This document shows, piece after piece, positions 15,868-27,932 of a DNA stretch of 64,000 nucleotides. The DNA is from Sphingomonas canadensis (GTDB lineage Bacteria > Pseudomonadota > Alphaproteobacteria > Sphingomonadales > Sphingomonadaceae): the NCBI RefSeq assembly GCF_026013525.1, contig NZ_JAPDRA010000011.1, positions 1 through 64,000 of the forward strand, in the 5' to 3' direction. Under the pieces are notes generated by a model. That model did not search any database. It saw only the letters and a program-made list of their open reading frames with translations, and was not told the DNA's origin. Position 1 is the first letter of the stretch; every line of letters starts with the position of its first letter. The position numbers were made by a program, and so were the translations under genes.

Positions 15868-17814
15868 GTGAAGCCCAGGCGGATCGGAATGGCGGCGCTC
15901 GGCGCCGCGCTCGGCGTGGTGGCTTGGATGGGGGCCGGGGGGACGGCCGAAGCCCAGCCGGCGATGGGATCATCCGATCCGCGTGAGGTTGAGGCTGGCA
16001 TCCGCTATGTTCTGCCGCGCATCAAGATTGCTGGCCGCCAGAGCTGGGGGGATCGCCTGCTGGTGGAGATGGCGAAGCAGGTCAGATCCGTCGACATGTT
16101 GAGTGCAGACACGTTCGCCGCGGTGAACAATCGCTGGAAGCCTGCCGTCAGCCAGCATTTCGAACTGAAGGCGGACAAGCGCGGGGCCTATGCCGCCTCG
16201 GGCAAGTTCTTCTGCGAAGGGCAGGGGCACAGCGGCCCCGTGCAGATCACGTTCGGCTATGCGGCAGGGGTGCCGGATAACGCGGTGGTGGCGGCGCGTT
16301 TTCCGTTCATTACCTGCCCGAAGGGCGCCAAATATATCCAGAGCCACGCGCTGCTGCGGCTCGCGGACGGCAGCTATTGGGTCGGCCAGGTGAATGTGCG
16401 CAAGGGCAGCCTGGCGATCGAATGGGGGCCGGCATATCGGCTCCAGGGGCGCCAGGTGACGGCGCAGGGCGTTTCCAGCCTGTTCGCGATGGACGAATAT
16501 TGGAAGCCCACCGACGAATATCAGCCGGTACGGACGCCGCTGGTAGTGGTCATGGGGCCGCGTGGACACGCGCTCCGCCACGATTTCCAGTACAGCAGCG
16601 CCTGGATCAACAAGCGCGACAATTTCTATCCCAACGGCCCTGAAGGCGCGACGCTCTATGTGCCCGGCCGCGGGCGTTTCCTGGGGATGGCGAGCAAGGG
16701 ATCGGGCTTCATCTTCGGGGCCATTCCGGCATCCGGCGGCGGCTTCGAGCCCTATGCACGATATGAGACCGAGGCGGGCGATGCCCAGATCGCGGGCCGT
16801 TATGCGATCACGCCGGGCTGCACCGGGCGGCCGTCGCCCTATCAGATCGAGGTCGAGACGATGTTCGACCCCAGCATGTCGATGGTCCAACAGGTCGCGG
16901 CGCCGCTGCGATGCGTCACCTTCGAATTCGTGGGCGATGTGGCTGTGTCATTATACGAAAAGGTGCCGGGATTGTCTGGCATCAACTATCTGGCGCCGCC
17001 GGGCTCGCTCCAGATCGGGGGAGGTTCGAATCTGAGCGCGATCCTGTTGCGCAGCCAGTTCTCGCGCCTCCGGCGGTTATCGGACGCCGACATGAACGCG
17101 ATCTATCACAAGCGTAGCAACGAAAAGCTGCGCGAGGCGCTGTACCAGAACTATTTTGCCGCCCGGAACCAGTATTTCGCCCCGCAATATGCCGCCCAGG
17201 CGGAGGCGCGGCGGCGCAAGGAGGCGCGTAGCCAGTTCTGGAACGGCATCTTCCAGGGTATCTACCAGGGCGTGCAGCAATCCAACGCGGCGTGGGAGGC
17301 CAAGCGCGAGCAGGAACGCGCGCTGGCGAACCGCGTCGCGCTGGCCGCGTTCACGCCGGAAAGCGTCGCGATGCGCGAGAAGCTGCGTACCGAGAATCTG
17401 AAGCGCGGCGAGGCGCTGAGGGCCGAGCAGGAGCAGAAGTCGCGCGAGCAGGCCGCAGCAAGCAAGGCGGCCTATGAGGCCCAGATGGCGGCGATCGACC
17501 GGAACATCGCCGAGCTGGACGGGAAGCTGAAGCGCCAGGACGTGCAGGTCACCGAGATTTCCGGCGGATCGTCTGGCGGAGGTGGCGGCGCGGGTAGCGG
17601 CGGAAGCGGAGGCAGTGGAGGAAGCGGGCAAGGCGGAACGGGCGATTCCGGCGGCTATGACCGGCCGCTGAACCTCTATCTCACCGTGCCCTATGTGCCG
17701 CCGCCTCCGCCGCCGGCACCGCCCAAGGCGCGACCGCTGCCGCCACCCCCGCCGCCGCCGCCCAAGCCGCCGGGGCCGAACCCCTATGCGGGATGGAAGG
17801 CGGTGCCGATGTAG
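15868..17814 (+). CDS. Large secreted protein with Gly-rich linker and poly-Pro tail, unknown function
   Basis: The 648-residue product has a signal peptide ending near GGTAEAQP. Residues of about 40-420 form a likely globular part with several Cys (FFCEGQGHSG, FITCPKGAK, ITPGCTGR). Residues 420-570 are charged, Glu/Arg/Gln-rich and probably helical (RRRKEARSQFWNGIFQGIYQ; LKRGEALRAEQEQKSREQ). A Gly/Ser linker follows (GGSGGSGGSGQGG), then a proline-rich tail (PPPPPPAPPKARPLPPPP). The start is GTG 15868 with GGGAGG eight bases upstream. I recognise no family. The poly-Pro end could cross or bind the cell wall; that is inference only. Confidence 0.75.
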   Translation: MKPRRIGMAALGAALGVVAWMGAGGTAEAQPAMGSSDPREVEAGIRYVLPRIKIAGRQSWGDRLLVEMAKQVRSVDMLSADTFAAVNNRWKPAVSQHFELKADKRGAYAASGKFFCEGQGHSGPVQITFGYAAGVPDNAVVAARFPFITCPKGAKYIQSHALLRLADGSYWVGQVNVRKGSLAIEWGPAYRLQGRQVTAQGVSSLFAMDEYWKPTDEYQPVRTPLVVVMGPRGHALRHDFQYSSAWINKRDNFYPNGPEGATLYVPGRGRFLGMASKGSGFIFGAIPASGGGFEPYARYETEAGDAQIAGRYAITPGCTGRPSPYQIEVETMFDPSMSMVQQVAAPLRCVTFEFVGDVAVSLYEKVPGLSGINYLAPPGSLQIGGGSNLSAILLRSQFSRLRRLSDADMNAIYHKRSNEKLREALYQNYFAARNQYFAPQYAAQAEARRRKEARSQFWNGIFQGIYQGVQQSNAAWEAKREQERALANRVALAAFTPESVAMREKLRTENLKRGEALRAEQEQKSREQAAASKAAYEAQMAAIDRNIAELDGKLKRQDVQVTEISGGSSGGGGGAGSGGSGGSGGSGQGGTGDSGGYDRPLNLYLTVPYVPPPPPPAPPKARPLPPPPPPPPKPPGPNPYAGWKAVPM

Positions 17815-17817
17815 CGC

Positions 17818-18807
17818 TCAGCGTTCGCCGTCGAGCGCGAGCAGCGCGAAGCTGGCGAGCCAGTGGGTGCCCATATAGTCGTCCGCCAGATGGGGCAGGC
17901 TGGCGTCCAGATGGCGCGCGGCGGCTTCCTGCGCGGTCGCATGGACGGAGTGCTCCGTGCCGAGCGCTTCGGCGATGCCCGTCCAGCACCATGCGCGGCT
18001 GAGGTTCAGCCCGTCGAGATGGGCGATCTTGCCGTCGCTGCGATCTGAGACATGGGCGGGGGCCAGCAGCGTGGCGGGGACTTCGGGCAGGAAAGCATCG
18101 AACCAGGCGGAGAAGTCCGCCGGCGGCAGGATGCGCGCCATCAGCAGCGCCTGGGTGAGCGCGGGCGAGAGGAACTCGTCGCCGCCCGGCTCGCCGAACG
18201 CGGTGCAGCCGCGGTCCGCGCCGAACCAATCCAGCGTCCGCCCGGCGATCAGCGCCGCCAGCGCGGGATCGTGCCGCAGCGCCCAGCCGTGCGCGTGGAT
18301 CAGCGCGAAGGCGGTGTTGAAATGCGTGCCCACGCGGATCGGATAGGTCAGCCGGGGCAGATAGGCCGTGAACCGCGCGGCGAAGGCGCGGGCGAGCGGC
18401 TCCAGCGCGGCGGCCCAGGGCGCGTCGTGCCGCGCCAGCTCGCCGTGCAGCGCGAGCAGCCATCCCCAGCCATAGGGCCGTTCGAACCCCGCGCTGGCGG
18501 GGCGGGCCAGATAGGCCAGCTCGCCCGCCACCTTCTCCGGCACCAGCAGGCGATCGGCCTTCTCGCGGATCGCGGCGGCCTCGGGCAGATCGGGGAAACG
18601 GCGCATCAGCCGCATCACCTGCCACCAGCCATGGACGCAGCTATGCCAGTCGAAGCTGCCGTGGAAGATCGGGTGGAGGTCCGCCGGCGCGCGCACGTCC
18701 TGCGGCCCGGTCATCACATGATCGAGCTTGTACGGCCATTGCTGCTCCAGATGGGAGAGCGTCAGCCTGGCGAACTCGCGGGCCTGAGCGAAGATGACTG
18801 CGGTCAT
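17818..18807 (-). CDS. DUF2891-family protein
   Basis: The 329-residue soluble protein matches the DUF2891 family: HPIFHGSFDWHSCVHGWW near residues 45-63, then RPYGWGWLLALHGEL and GTHFNTAFALIHAHGW, an all-helical barrel-like pattern with many conserved Trp and His. The function is unknown; the fold resembles glycoside-hydrolase-like alpha/alpha toroids. The start ATG overlaps the DUF979 stop by 4 bp. As the last gene of the oxoprolinase operon it is likely to process or sense a pyroglutamyl- or glutamate-related metabolite, which is inference from context. Confidence 0.85.
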   Translation of the reverse strand: MTAVIFAQAREFARLTLSHLEQQWPYKLDHVMTGPQDVRAPADLHPIFHGSFDWHSCVHGWWQVMRLMRRFPDLPEAAAIREKADRLLVPEKVAGELAYLARPASAGFERPYGWGWLLALHGELARHDAPWAAALEPLARAFAARFTAYLPRLTYPIRVGTHFNTAFALIHAHGWALRHDPALAALIAGRTLDWFGADRGCTAFGEPGGDEFLSPALTQALLMARILPPADFSAWFDAFLPEVPATLLAPAHVSDRSDGKIAHLDGLNLSRAWCWTGIAEALGTEHSVHATAQEAAARHLDASLPHLADDYMGTHWLASFALLALDGER

Positions 18808-19757
18808 CGAAAGCAGAAAAGATAGATGAGCCCGATATTTACGGCGAGCAGGGGCAGGGCGGTGGCGACCTGTGCGCGGATCACGCCGTTGCGATCACGC
18901 AGCTCCAGCAACGCGGCGGGGACGAGGTTGAAGTTCGCCGCCATCGGCGTCATCAGCGTGCCGCAGAAGCCCGCAAGCATCCCGATCGCCCCGATCACCG
19001 CCGCATCGCCGCCATAGCCCTGGATCAGCAACGGCACGCCGATCGCCGATGCCATAACCGGGAAGGCCGCGAAGGCGTTTCCCATCACCATGGTGAACGC
19101 CGCCATCCCCAGCGCATAGACGGCGACCGTCAGGAACACGCTGCCCTCCGGGATCGCGGCGCGTGTCGCCTCGCCCACGATATTGCCCACGCCCGCCGCG
19201 GCGAAGACCACGCCCAGCGCCGCCAGCATCTGCGGCAGCACCGCCGCCCAGCCGATCGAATCGATCAGCCTGCGCCCCTCCTGCAACGGCGCGGACGCGG
19301 GCGGGCGCAGCCATGCGAAGATCAGGATCAGCGCCAGCAGCACGCCCAGGCCCAGCAGGATATAGGTCTCACGCTTGGGCTGGAACAGGTGGTAATGGGC
19401 GAGCGGGGTGTAGCTGTAGAGCAGGGTGCCAATCAGCGCGGTGGCCGGGATCACCAGCGCGGGCAGGAACAGCCGGTTGCCCAGCTTCGCGCTCCATGCC
19501 TCGCGCTCGGCGTCGCTGGTGGTCGGCGGATCGCCGCGGCCCATGGCGCCGGAGCCCGCCAGTCCCGCCAGCCCCAGCACCAGCAACCCGTTGCCCAGAT
19601 CCCCCAGCCACGATCCGCCGAGCAGGCTGAGCGCCATCAGCCCCCAGAAGGCGGCGTTGCCCAGCCGCTTCGCGTTGTTCCGGTCCAGCGCGCTCAGCAC
19701 CGCGTAGGCGGCGAAGGCGAGCCCCGCGAGGACATAGAGCCACTCGATCGTGATCAC
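18804..19757 (-). CDS. DUF979-family membrane transporter-like protein
   Basis: The 317-residue polytopic membrane protein matches DUF979, a permease-like family nearly always paired with DUF969. About nine hydrophobic segments are visible, with a re-entrant-like motif GMAAFTMVMGNAFAAFPVMA and GFCGTLMTPMAANFN. The start is GTG 19757, overlapping the DUF969 stop by 4 bp (GTGA). It is predicted to form a two-part inner-membrane transporter with the preceding DUF969 protein. The substrate, inferred from oplA, would be 5-oxoproline or a related compound. Confidence 0.87.
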   Translation of the reverse strand: MITIEWLYVLAGLAFAAYAVLSALDRNNAKRLGNAAFWGLMALSLLGGSWLGDLGNGLLVLGLAGLAGSGAMGRGDPPTTSDAEREAWSAKLGNRLFLPALVIPATALIGTLLYSYTPLAHYHLFQPKRETYILLGLGVLLALILIFAWLRPPASAPLQEGRRLIDSIGWAAVLPQMLAALGVVFAAAGVGNIVGEATRAAIPEGSVFLTVAVYALGMAAFTMVMGNAFAAFPVMASAIGVPLLIQGYGGDAAVIGAIGMLAGFCGTLMTPMAANFNLVPAALLELRDRNGVIRAQVATALPLLAVNIGLIYLFCFR

Positions 19758-20421
19758 CGCTTCGCTCCCAGCCGCCGGTCGAGCAGCAGCAGGCGCAGGC
19801 CGTGGATCAGGAAGGCGGCGATCGCCGTCGGGATTGCCCAGACGGCGAGCTGGAGCGGGGTCAGCTCGATCCTGTAGGTGGCCAGCGTGGCCTGGATCAG
19901 CACGATCGATCCGATCGCGAAGAAGATGTCCTCGCCGAAGAACAGCCCGACATTGTCGGTGGCGGCGGCCATCGCCTTCACCTCCTCCTCGGTGTCTTCG
20001 TCCAGCGCGCCGTGCTGCTTCTCGGCGGCCGCGAGCGCCATCGGGGCGACCAGCGGGCGCACCGTCTGTGGATGGCCCGCAGTGGAATGCAGCCCGATCG
20101 CGGCGGTGAACTGGCGATAGAGGAGATAGAGGACCAGCAGCCGCCCCGCGGTCGCCCGGCGGAAGCCCAGGATCACCGCCCGCGCGCGCTGTTGCAGCCC
20201 GTATCGTTCCAGCATGCCGATCACCGGCAGCACGATCCACACGATCGCGATGATCCGGTTGTCGTTGAACGCCTTGCCGAAGGTCTTGATCACCTCCACC
20301 GGCCCCATGCCCGCCAGCAGCCCGGTGACGAACGCGGAGGCGGTGACCACCAGCATCGGGTTAAGCCGCAGCGCAAAGCCCGCGACGACCACCAATATGC
20401 CCAGCAGCGGCACATAATGCA

Positions 20422-20425
<4 letters not shown>
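19754..20425 (-). CDS. DUF969-family membrane transporter-like protein
   Basis: The 223-residue protein has five or six membrane segments and the DUF969 hallmarks: MLVVTASAFVTGLLAGM, KAFNDNRIIAIVWIVLPVIG, LQQRARAVI, YRQFTAAIGLHSTAGHPQ and a cytoplasmic loop rich in Glu (DEDTEEEVKAMAAATDNVG) before FFGEDIFFAIGS. It is the partner of DUF979. Its ATG overlaps the 5-oxoprolinase stop by 4 bp, so all four genes of the set are translationally coupled. Confidence 0.87.
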
Positions 20426-23976
<3,551 letters not shown>

Positions 23977-24007
23977 CGCTCCCGGTTGCGGGGCCAGCGG
24001 CTTCAGG

Positions 24008-25324
24008 TCAAGCGCGCGGCGGCTCGCCCGGCAGCACCACGGTAACGCGCAGCCCGCCGATCGGGGAGCGGCTCGCCTCGATGCGGCCGTGGTGCGCCTC
24101 CACGATCGCGCGCGCGGTCGCCAGGCCCAGGCCGGACGCGCCGCTTTCCTCGCCACGCTCGGTGTTGCGGTAGAAGGGCTCGAACAGCCGCTGCGCCAGC
24201 ATCACGTCCACGCCGGGGGCGCTGTCGTCGATGATCAGGCGCCAGGCGTCGCGCGAGCTTTCCAGGCCCAGCACGATCTTGCCGCGCTTGGGCGTGTAGC
24301 GCAGGCTGTTTTCGATCAGCGCGCTGAAGAGCTGCTCGATCCGCGCGCCGTCCCAGCGGACGATCACGGTATATTCGGGTAGCGTGCTGGTGGTCAGCTC
24401 GACGCCGTTCGCATCGGCGCGCTTGCGGTTGCTCCAGATCGCGTTGTGGATCAGCGCACGCGGATCGACCTGCTGGAAGTTGACGGGCAGGCGGCCAAGG
24501 TCGGCCAGCGCCACCGCGTTCAGATCCTCGGCCATCTGGCCCAGCCGGCGGTTATCCTCCTCCAGCGCGGACATCAGCTCGGGATCGACCGGCGGGTCCT
24601 GCTGCGCCAGCTTTTCCAGATGGCCGCCCAGCGCCTCGGCCGGGCGCTTCAGCTCGTCGGCGATCGACACCAGCCAGGTGCGCCGTGCGGTTTCCAGCCG
24701 GTTGAACTGGCTGGCGATGCGGCGGAGGTTCTTCATCGTCGCCACGGTCTCGGCCGGGCCGGATTCGTCGATCTCGAAATCATGCTCGCCGTGAACCACT
24801 TCGCGGCTGAGGCGGAAGAGGTCGGTCTGCGGCCGGCTCCAGCGCCGGGCGATCTCATAGGCGGCGACGAGCAGCAGCACGAACAGCCCCGCCATCACCG
24901 CGCCCAGGCCCAGATATTGCGAGGCGAGGTAGCGGCGATCCTCGTCGGTCAGCCGCGGTTCGCGGACGACGCGCGCCACCGCCACGGTGCGGCCGTCGAC
25001 CTGCACCGGCTGTTCGGCGCGCGGCGCGTTGGCGCTGCCGGGGCCGGCGATCGGCGTACCGTCGGGCCGCACGAGCTGGACGCGACCGCCGAGCAGATCG
25101 GGATCGCGCCGGTCAAGCTCGGGGATGAGCTGCTCCAGCGGCCGCCCGGCCCGCGCCGCCTCTGCCACGGTGGCGGCGAATCCGGACAGCGCCTCGCGAT
25201 CGCGCTGGGCGAGTTGGATCTGCTGGCCCATGTGCATGTTCCACACCAGCAGCCCGCCGGGCACCACCGCCGCGAGCAGCGCCTGGCCGGCCAAAGTCAG
25301 GAACATCTTACCGAACAGCCGCAC
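24008..25324 (-). CDS. Sensor histidine-kinase homologue lacking the phospho-acceptor His
   Basis: The 438-residue protein has two membrane segments (about 8-28 and 138-160) around a periplasmic sensor region, a HAMP-like linker, a DHp-like helix and a C-terminal HATPase domain with N-box IENSLRYTPKRG and G2 box SGLGLATA. In the H-box, where BaeS-type kinases read SHELRTP, it has ADELKRP: the acceptor position is Asp223 (codon GAC at 24656-24658). The G1 box reads DDSAPGVD, also altered. The start is GTG 25324 or ATG 25306. No response regulator is adjacent; the nearest downstream gene is 5-oxoprolinase at 31 bp. Confidence 0.85.
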   Translation of the reverse strand: MRLFGKMFLTLAGQALLAAVVPGGLLVWNMHMGQQIQLAQRDREALSGFAATVAEAARAGRPLEQLIPELDRRDPDLLGGRVQLVRPDGTPIAGPGSANAPRAEQPVQVDGRTVAVARVVREPRLTDEDRRYLASQYLGLGAVMAGLFVLLLVAAYEIARRWSRPQTDLFRLSREVVHGEHDFEIDESGPAETVATMKNLRRIASQFNRLETARRTWLVSIADELKRPAEALGGHLEKLAQQDPPVDPELMSALEEDNRRLGQMAEDLNAVALADLGRLPVNFQQVDPRALIHNAIWSNRKRADANGVELTTSTLPEYTVIVRWDGARIEQLFSALIENSLRYTPKRGKIVLGLESSRDAWRLIIDDSAPGVDVMLAQRLFEPFYRNTERGEESGASGLGLATARAIVEAHHGRIEASRSPIGGLRVTVVLPGEPPRA

Positions 25325-25390
25325 GCCTAGTTCCCCCCGCCCCAGGGTTCGAGTCGAGGCCGGTTACCGTTCGTTTCCGCCCGACACAAC

Positions 25391-25603
25391 TCAATCGGCG
25401 ACATCGAACGTATCCAGTATCTTCGCGCCCGCCATGAACACCGCGATCGGGCACAGCAGGAACAGCATCCAGCCACCCCATCCGGGAAAGCGATCCAGAT
25501 AATGCACGCCGCGCTCCACCGCCCCCGTGCCCAGGCCATAGATGACCAGATAGGCCTCGAACTTGGTCTTGATCGTGAAGAGGCGGGAGAGCTTGCGGAT
25601 CAT
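25391..25603 (-). CDS. Conserved small membrane protein, unknown function
   Basis: The 70-codon gene encodes one clear membrane segment near its C-terminal half (GWMLFLLCPIAVFMAGAKIL) after an N-terminal part with KTKFEAYLVIYGLGTGAVER. The sequence is typical of a small protein conserved in sphingomonads, as far as I can recall, with no assigned function. The ATG at 25603 begins MIRKLSRLFTIKTKF. It stands alone between the sensor-kinase-like gene and astB. Confidence 0.75.
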   Translation of the reverse strand: MIRKLSRLFTIKTKFEAYLVIYGLGTGAVERGVHYLDRFPGWGGWMLFLLCPIAVFMAGAKILDTFDVAD

Positions 25604-25669
25604 GCCTGACTATAAAGCAAGCGCCGGGCCAACCGCAGAAAACTGCGATTCCCGGCTTAAGCGATATGG

Positions 25670-26935
25670 TTAGCTGTCAATTAACCCGACAGTTCCCGTC
25701 GCCTCCAGCAACGCGCGGTGCGCCGCTTCGATCCGGGCGATCAGGGCGGGGTCGCCGATCTCGTCCTGGCCGATGGCTTCGGGCCAATGCGCCTCGATCA
25801 CCGCGGCGATGCGATCCAGCATAGCCTCGTCGGCCAGGAACCGCGAATCGACGGTGGCCGGATCGCATACGACGCGCAACCGCAGGCAGGCAGGTCCGCC
25901 GCCGTTCGCCATCGATTGGCGGACGTCCACCACCTCCAGCCGCCGGATCGGGCCGTTTCCGGCCACATGCGCCTCCAGCCAGGCCCAGACGGCCGCGTTC
26001 TCACGCGCCTCGCCGGGCAGGATCAGCGCCGTCTCGCCCGAAGGCAGCGTCACAAGCTGGGCGTTGAACAGATAGGACCGGATGGCGTCCGCCAGGCTGA
26101 CCTGCGCGGCGGGCACCTCGACGATCTCGACTTCGGGCATCAGCGCGCGGAGCCGGGCGTAGAAGCGGTCCTTGTCCGCGAAGGCCTGTTCATGCGCCAG
26201 CAGCACGCGCCCGTTGGCCACGGCGACCACATCATTGTGGAAGGCGCCCGCCGCGATCGCTTCCTCGCTCTGCTGGACGAACAGCGTGCGATCGGGATCG
26301 AGCCCGTGGCGCCGGGCGATCGCCTTGCCGGCCTCGGGATGCTGGCGGGCGGGGAAAGGGCCGCCGCTCACGCCATAGACGAACACCTCCACGCCCGGTG
26401 CCCCATGCTCCGGCGCCAGCCGCATATGGTTGGCCGCGCCTTCATCGCCGAACGGGGCGGGGACGGGGCCGTGGACCGCGAAGACGGGGGCGGCGAAGGC
26501 CAGGCGAAGCTGCGCCAGCGTGTGGGGCCATTCGTGGCTGCGGTGGGGCATCGTCACCAGATTGGCGACGGTCAGGTGGCATCGGCTGTCGGCGCAGTCG
26601 GGCGCGGGCGATACGGTGGCGGCGTTGGCGGCCCACATCGCCGATGCGGACAGCGCCTGCGCCTTCAGGTGCGGCTCGGCATCGGCATAGCTGGTGGCGA
26701 GGCTTTCCAGCCAGCGGTGGTCCGGGCGCGGGTGCGGCAGCAATATGCCCTGCGCCAGCCCCAGGCGCAGGTTCGCGCGCATCTTGCCGATGCCCTGCAG
26801 CGCGGCCGCGCGCGGCTGGGAAACCGCGCCCTGGTTGCGCGTGGCGGCCAGGTTGCCGTGGCTCAGCCCGGCGTAATTGTGGCTGGGGCCGACGATCCCG
26901 TCGAAGTTGATCTCGACCAGCTCAGCGCCCGACAT
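25670..26935 (-). CDS. astB: N-succinylarginine dihydrolase
   Basis: AstB converts N2-succinylarginine to N2-succinylornithine, ammonia and CO2, step two of the arginine succinyltransferase pathway. The 421-residue protein shows the family start EINFDGIVGPSHNYAGLS and the catalytic-Cys region GGGPACLRLRV in the C-terminal part. It overlaps astA by 14 bp and is the last gene of the visible cluster. The length is close to E. coli AstB (447), slightly short. The downstream pathway genes astC, astD and astE are not in the window. Confidence 0.95.
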   Translation of the reverse strand: MSGAELVEINFDGIVGPSHNYAGLSHGNLAATRNQGAVSQPRAAALQGIGKMRANLRLGLAQGILLPHPRPDHRWLESLATSYADAEPHLKAQALSASAMWAANAATVSPAPDCADSRCHLTVANLVTMPHRSHEWPHTLAQLRLAFAAPVFAVHGPVPAPFGDEGAANHMRLAPEHGAPGVEVFVYGVSGGPFPARQHPEAGKAIARRHGLDPDRTLFVQQSEEAIAAGAFHNDVVAVANGRVLLAHEQAFADKDRFYARLRALMPEVEIVEVPAAQVSLADAIRSYLFNAQLVTLPSGETALILPGEARENAAVWAWLEAHVAGNGPIRRLEVVDVRQSMANGGGPACLRLRVVCDPATVDSRFLADEAMLDRIAAVIEAHWPEAIGQDEIGDPALIARIEAAHRALLEATGTVGLIDS

Positions 26936-27932
26936 GGATCACCTCGTCCCCCGGCCCGACGCCCAGCGTATCGGCGCACACCGCGTCGATCTCCACCCCG
27001 CCGTCATGCTCGCGCACGCGGCCCAGCGCGCAGCGGAAGCCGGCCATATGGCCCGTCGCCACCAGCGCCGGCTCGCCGCCCTGGCCGACCGCGGTCACGG
27101 TCATCGTGCGCGCGTCCTTGATCGAACGGACCTTGTCGGTCTCCGCGGTCATCGTCGGGCCGCCGTCGAAGATGTCGATATATTCGCCGCCGTTGAAGCC
27201 CTCCGCCTCCAGCATGCGCATCGCCGCGCGGCCGCTGGGGTGGGGCGTGCCGATCACGCCGCGCGCGCCCTCGGGCAGCAGCGCGGTGTAGATCGGGTGC
27301 TTGGGCATCAGATCGGCGATGAACTGGTATCCGTGGACGGCGTTGAAGGCGTCCGCATCCTGGAAGCTCATGCCGAAGAAGCGCCCCGCCAGCCCGTCCC
27401 AGAAGGGCGATCCGCCCGCCTCGTCGATCACGCCGCGCAGCTCGGCCAGGATGCGGTCGGCGAAGCGGCGGCGGTGGCGCGCGATGAACAGGTAGCGGCT
27501 GCGCGCCAGCAGCATGCCCAGCCCGCCCGCGCGCTCGTCCGGATGGAGGAACAGCCCGCCCACCTCCGAACAGCCCTTCAGGTCGTTGCACAGGCTCAGC
27601 AGCTCGACATGGATCGTGCGGTCCAGCTCCTCGCTGCGCTTGGTCTCGGTCGCGCGGCGATAGCTGTAGAAGGGGACGCGCTGGCCGACGCTGGTGAAGA
27701 TCTGGCAGGTGCCGCGCACCTCGCCCGTCTCCACATTCTCCAGCATCAGCACGAACAGCTCTTCGGCATGGCCGCCGTCGCTCCGCGCGAAGGCGGCGTG
27801 GCTGCGGTCCAGCTTCGCCTTCAGCGAACGCCGGTCGGGCGGCAGGTTGGTGAAGCCGCCGCCGGTCAGCTTGGCCATCTTGTAGAGATGGTTGAGGTCC
27901 TCGTCGCAAGCGGCGCGGATGACGAAACTCAT
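26922..27932 (-). CDS. astA: Arginine N-succinyltransferase
   Basis: AstA transfers succinyl from succinyl-CoA to the alpha-amino group of arginine, starting the ammonia-producing AST pathway. The 336-residue GNAT-like protein has the AstA signature region: MSFVIRAACDEDLNHLYKMA, GGGFTNLPPDR, CSEVGGLFLHPDERAGGLG and RSRYLFIA. It starts at ATG 27932, overlapping the upstream M20 hydrolase stop by 4 bp, and its end overlaps astB. Confidence 0.95.
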   Translation of the reverse strand: MSFVIRAACDEDLNHLYKMAKLTGGGFTNLPPDRRSLKAKLDRSHAAFARSDGGHAEELFVLMLENVETGEVRGTCQIFTSVGQRVPFYSYRRATETKRSEELDRTIHVELLSLCNDLKGCSEVGGLFLHPDERAGGLGMLLARSRYLFIARHRRRFADRILAELRGVIDEAGGSPFWDGLAGRFFGMSFQDADAFNAVHGYQFIADLMPKHPIYTALLPEGARGVIGTPHPSGRAAMRMLEAEGFNGGEYIDIFDGGPTMTAETDKVRSIKDARTMTVTAVGQGGEPALVATGHMAGFRCALGRVREHDGGVEIDAVCADTLGVGPGDEVIHVGR

